This document shows positions 39,744 to 41,144 of a stretch of 41,144 nucleotides of DNA, piece after piece. The translations under genes were made by a program, and so were the position numbers. Source of the stretch: JBFWNZ01 sp050250795 (lineage in GTDB: Bacteria > Pseudomonadota > Alphaproteobacteria > UBA8366); assembly GCA_050250795.1 (NCBI GenBank), contig JBFWNZ010000001.1:1-41144 (forward strand), in the 5' to 3' direction. Positions within the stretch are counted from its first letter, which is position 1. Every line of letters begins with the position of its first letter. A model generated the notes under the pieces. The model saw nothing but the letters and a program-made list of their open reading frames with translations, was not told the DNA's origin and did not search any database.

Positions 39744-40616
39744 ATGGATCGCTGGCAGGTGGGGGATGTTTCGGTAACGCGCGTGCTGGAAATGGTCGAG
39801 CGCTACGCCAAGCCGCAGACCATGTTTCCGGACGCGACCCCCGAGGCGCTGGAGCCGCACCTTTCCTGGCTGATGCCTGAGGCCCTGTGCCCCGAAACGG
39901 GCAAGATCGTTCTGGCGATCCAGGGCTATCTGGTGCGTACCGGACGGCACACCGTGCTGGTCGATGCCTGCATCGGCAACGACAAGACCATCGCCTGGTA
40001 CGAATCCTGGAACCGCCGGTCGAGCGACACCTTCCTGACCCAGCTCGCCGCCGCAGGCGTGCAGCCCGAGGAGGTGGACTTCGTGATGTGCACCCATCTG
40101 CACGCCGACCATTGCGGCTGGAACACGCGGCTGGTGAACGGGCGCTGGGTCCCCACCTTCCCCAATGCGCGCTACATCATGGCGCGGCGGGAATACGAAT
40201 TCACCGCCACCGGCGCCGGGCATCGGGGCGACGCGACATACCTGGAAAACGTTCTGCCCGTCGTGGAGGCCGGCCAGGCGGTGATGGTCGAGGACGACTA
40301 CTCTCTCGACGATGCCCTGTGGATCGAACCGACGCCGGGGCACACACCCGGCCACATCTCGATCCGCCTGCGCTCGCGCGACAGCCATGCGGTGGTCTCC
40401 GGCGATCTGATCCACAGCCCGGTGCAATGCGCCCATCCGGAGTGGAACTTCCGCTACGATGCCGACAAGCCCCTGGCGGCCCAGACCCGGCGCCATTTCC
40501 TGGAAACCTGCGCCGAGACGCAACGCCTGGTGCTCACCTCGCATTTCCCGCTGCCCTCGGCCGGCCATGTCGCGCGCCAGGGCGATGCCTTCCGTTTCGA
40601 TTATCTGAAGGACTGA
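39744..40616 (+). CDS. MBL-fold metallohydrolase
   Basis: 290 residues of the metallo-beta-lactamase fold. The metal motif HxHxDH is in VMCTHLHADHCGWNTRL, followed by PTPGHTPGHISIRL and VVSGDLIHSPVQ with the bridging Asp. There is no signal peptide, so it is cytoplasmic; it resembles lactonase or alkylsulfatase-like members rather than antibiotic beta-lactamases. GGGAGGA precedes the ATG at 39744. The substrate is not determined. Confidence 0.9.
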   Translation: MDRWQVGDVSVTRVLEMVERYAKPQTMFPDATPEALEPHLSWLMPEALCPETGKIVLAIQGYLVRTGRHTVLVDACIGNDKTIAWYESWNRRSSDTFLTQLAAAGVQPEEVDFVMCTHLHADHCGWNTRLVNGRWVPTFPNARYIMARREYEFTATGAGHRGDATYLENVLPVVEAGQAVMVEDDYSLDDALWIEPTPGHTPGHISIRLRSRDSHAVVSGDLIHSPVQCAHPEWNFRYDADKPLAAQTRRHFLETCAETQRLVLTSHFPLPSAGHVARQGDAFRFDYLKD

Positions 40617-40710
40617 CGCTCTTCGGGTTCCTGAACGTATCGGTTTATCGCAACAGCAATCGTCGCGTTCCAGCCGTCTCTGCTCGGCATCGTCGTTGCG
40701 CAATAGTCTT

Positions 40711-40739
40711 TTGGTTCCTCGGCGCTGCTCGACCATAGA
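40711..40739 (+). promoter_or_regulatory. Candidate promoter of fhs
   Basis: TTGGTT (40711-40716) and CATAGA (40734-40739) are separated by 17 bases, about 45 bases before the fhs ATG. The match to consensus is partial. Confidence 0.3.
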
Positions 40740-40785
40740 TTCACCGGCAGGGAAGGCTTCGAACGACAAGAGAGCATCGGAAGCC

Positions 40786-41144
40786 ATGGCGCTTGCGGAC
40801 ATTGATATCGCCCGGGCGGCCGAACTGGCCCCGGTCGCCGAGATCGCGGAACTTCTCGGCATTCCGCCGAAGGCGCTCATCCAGTATGGGCCCTACAAGG
40901 CCAAGTTGACGCGTTCCTATCTCGGCGACCTCGCGGCGCGTCCGGACGGCCGGCTCATCCTGGTGACGGCGATGACGCCGACCCCTGCCGGCGAGGGCAA
41001 GACGACCACGACGGTCGGCCTGGGAGACGCCCTCACCCGGCTCGGCAAGCGAACCGCCATCTGCCTGCGCGAACCCAGCCTGGGCCCCTGCTTCGGGATG
41101 AAGGGCGGCGCGGCGGGCGGCGGCTATGCCCAGGTCGTGCCGAT
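40786..41144 (+). CDS. fhs: Formate-tetrahydrofolate ligase, N-terminal part (runs off the window)
   Basis: Joins formate and tetrahydrofolate with ATP to make 10-formyl-THF. About 119 N-terminal residues are visible, with ALIQYGPYKAKLTRSYL, the nucleotide-binding loop TAMTPTPAGEGKTTTTVGLG and REPSLGPCFGMKGGAAGGGY, all diagnostic. The rest (about 440 residues expected) lies beyond the window. The ATG at 40786 has only a weak Shine-Dalgarno. Proximity to selC hints at formate metabolism, since many formate dehydrogenases contain selenocysteine; that link is inference. Confidence 0.96.
   Translation, partial: MALADIDIARAAELAPVAEIAELLGIPPKALIQYGPYKAKLTRSYLGDLAARPDGRLILVTAMTPTPAGEGKTTTTVGLGDALTRLGKRTAICLREPSLGPCFGMKGGAAGGGYAQVVP

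Overview
The window looks like a chromosomal segment of a high-GC alphaproteobacterium, probably close to Rhodospirillales. The main evidence is the minus-strand order hisG-hisD-UPF0262-tyrosine phosphatase-infA-maf-ribonuclease E/G, with murA-DUF2948 nearby, which is a typical alphaproteobacterial arrangement. A short-form HisG and several small alphaproteobacterial proteins support this. No stretch longer than about 300 bases lacks a gene, and I see no rRNA, CRISPR array, transposase or integrase.

Layout. 1-9939: housekeeping genes on the minus strand (RNA processing, Maf, IF-1, histidine synthesis, MurA, dCTP deaminase, two tiny conserved proteins), interrupted by a plus-strand pair of luciferase-like flavin oxidoreductases (5373-7303). 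10066-15771: tRNA-Thr, a TPR protein with a degenerate-looking ATP-grasp region, a cyanide-insensitive-type cytochrome bd operon with its tiny third subunit, a fumarylacetoacetase-family enzyme and a cupin. 15820-20323: an oxidoreductase of the 3-hydroxyisobutyrate dehydrogenase family, a secreted Cys-rich protein with an apparent CTG start, an SDR, a fluoroacetate-dehalogenase-like hydrolase and an MmgE/PrpD protein.

20400-24700 is the most unusual part. It holds two tandem copies of a two-gene module, here called A-B. A is a polytopic membrane protein made of two similar four-helix halves. B is a soluble protein with a YRH / NE / MDYHNN pattern. In copy 1, A is split by a one-base difference exactly between its two halves, with an ATGA junction, and B carries a long C-terminal extension. 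In copy 2, A is fused and B is short. The copies share patches of 96-98 percent DNA identity separated by diverged sequence. I do not recognise a characterised system here.

24774-38513 is mainly catabolic. It contains a crotonase-fold enzyme and a CoA-transferase, a thioredoxin-reductase-like flavoprotein, then a six-gene minus-strand run (CitE-like lyase, HpaB/AbfD-like flavoprotein, cyclase, MmgE/PrpD, TlpA-like thioredoxin, Tat-exported transglutaminase-like protein). An MFS transporter, a HutC-type GntR regulator, an SMP-30 lactonase and a PAS protein follow. The gene content suggests uptake, CoA activation and cleavage of an unidentified organic acid, but the substrate cannot be read from the sequence.

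38606-41144 contains a selenocysteine tRNA (selC), a TauD-type dioxygenase, a metallo-beta-lactamase-fold hydrolase and the start of formate-tetrahydrofolate ligase. The selC gene implies that the organism makes selenoproteins, although none was recognised in this window.
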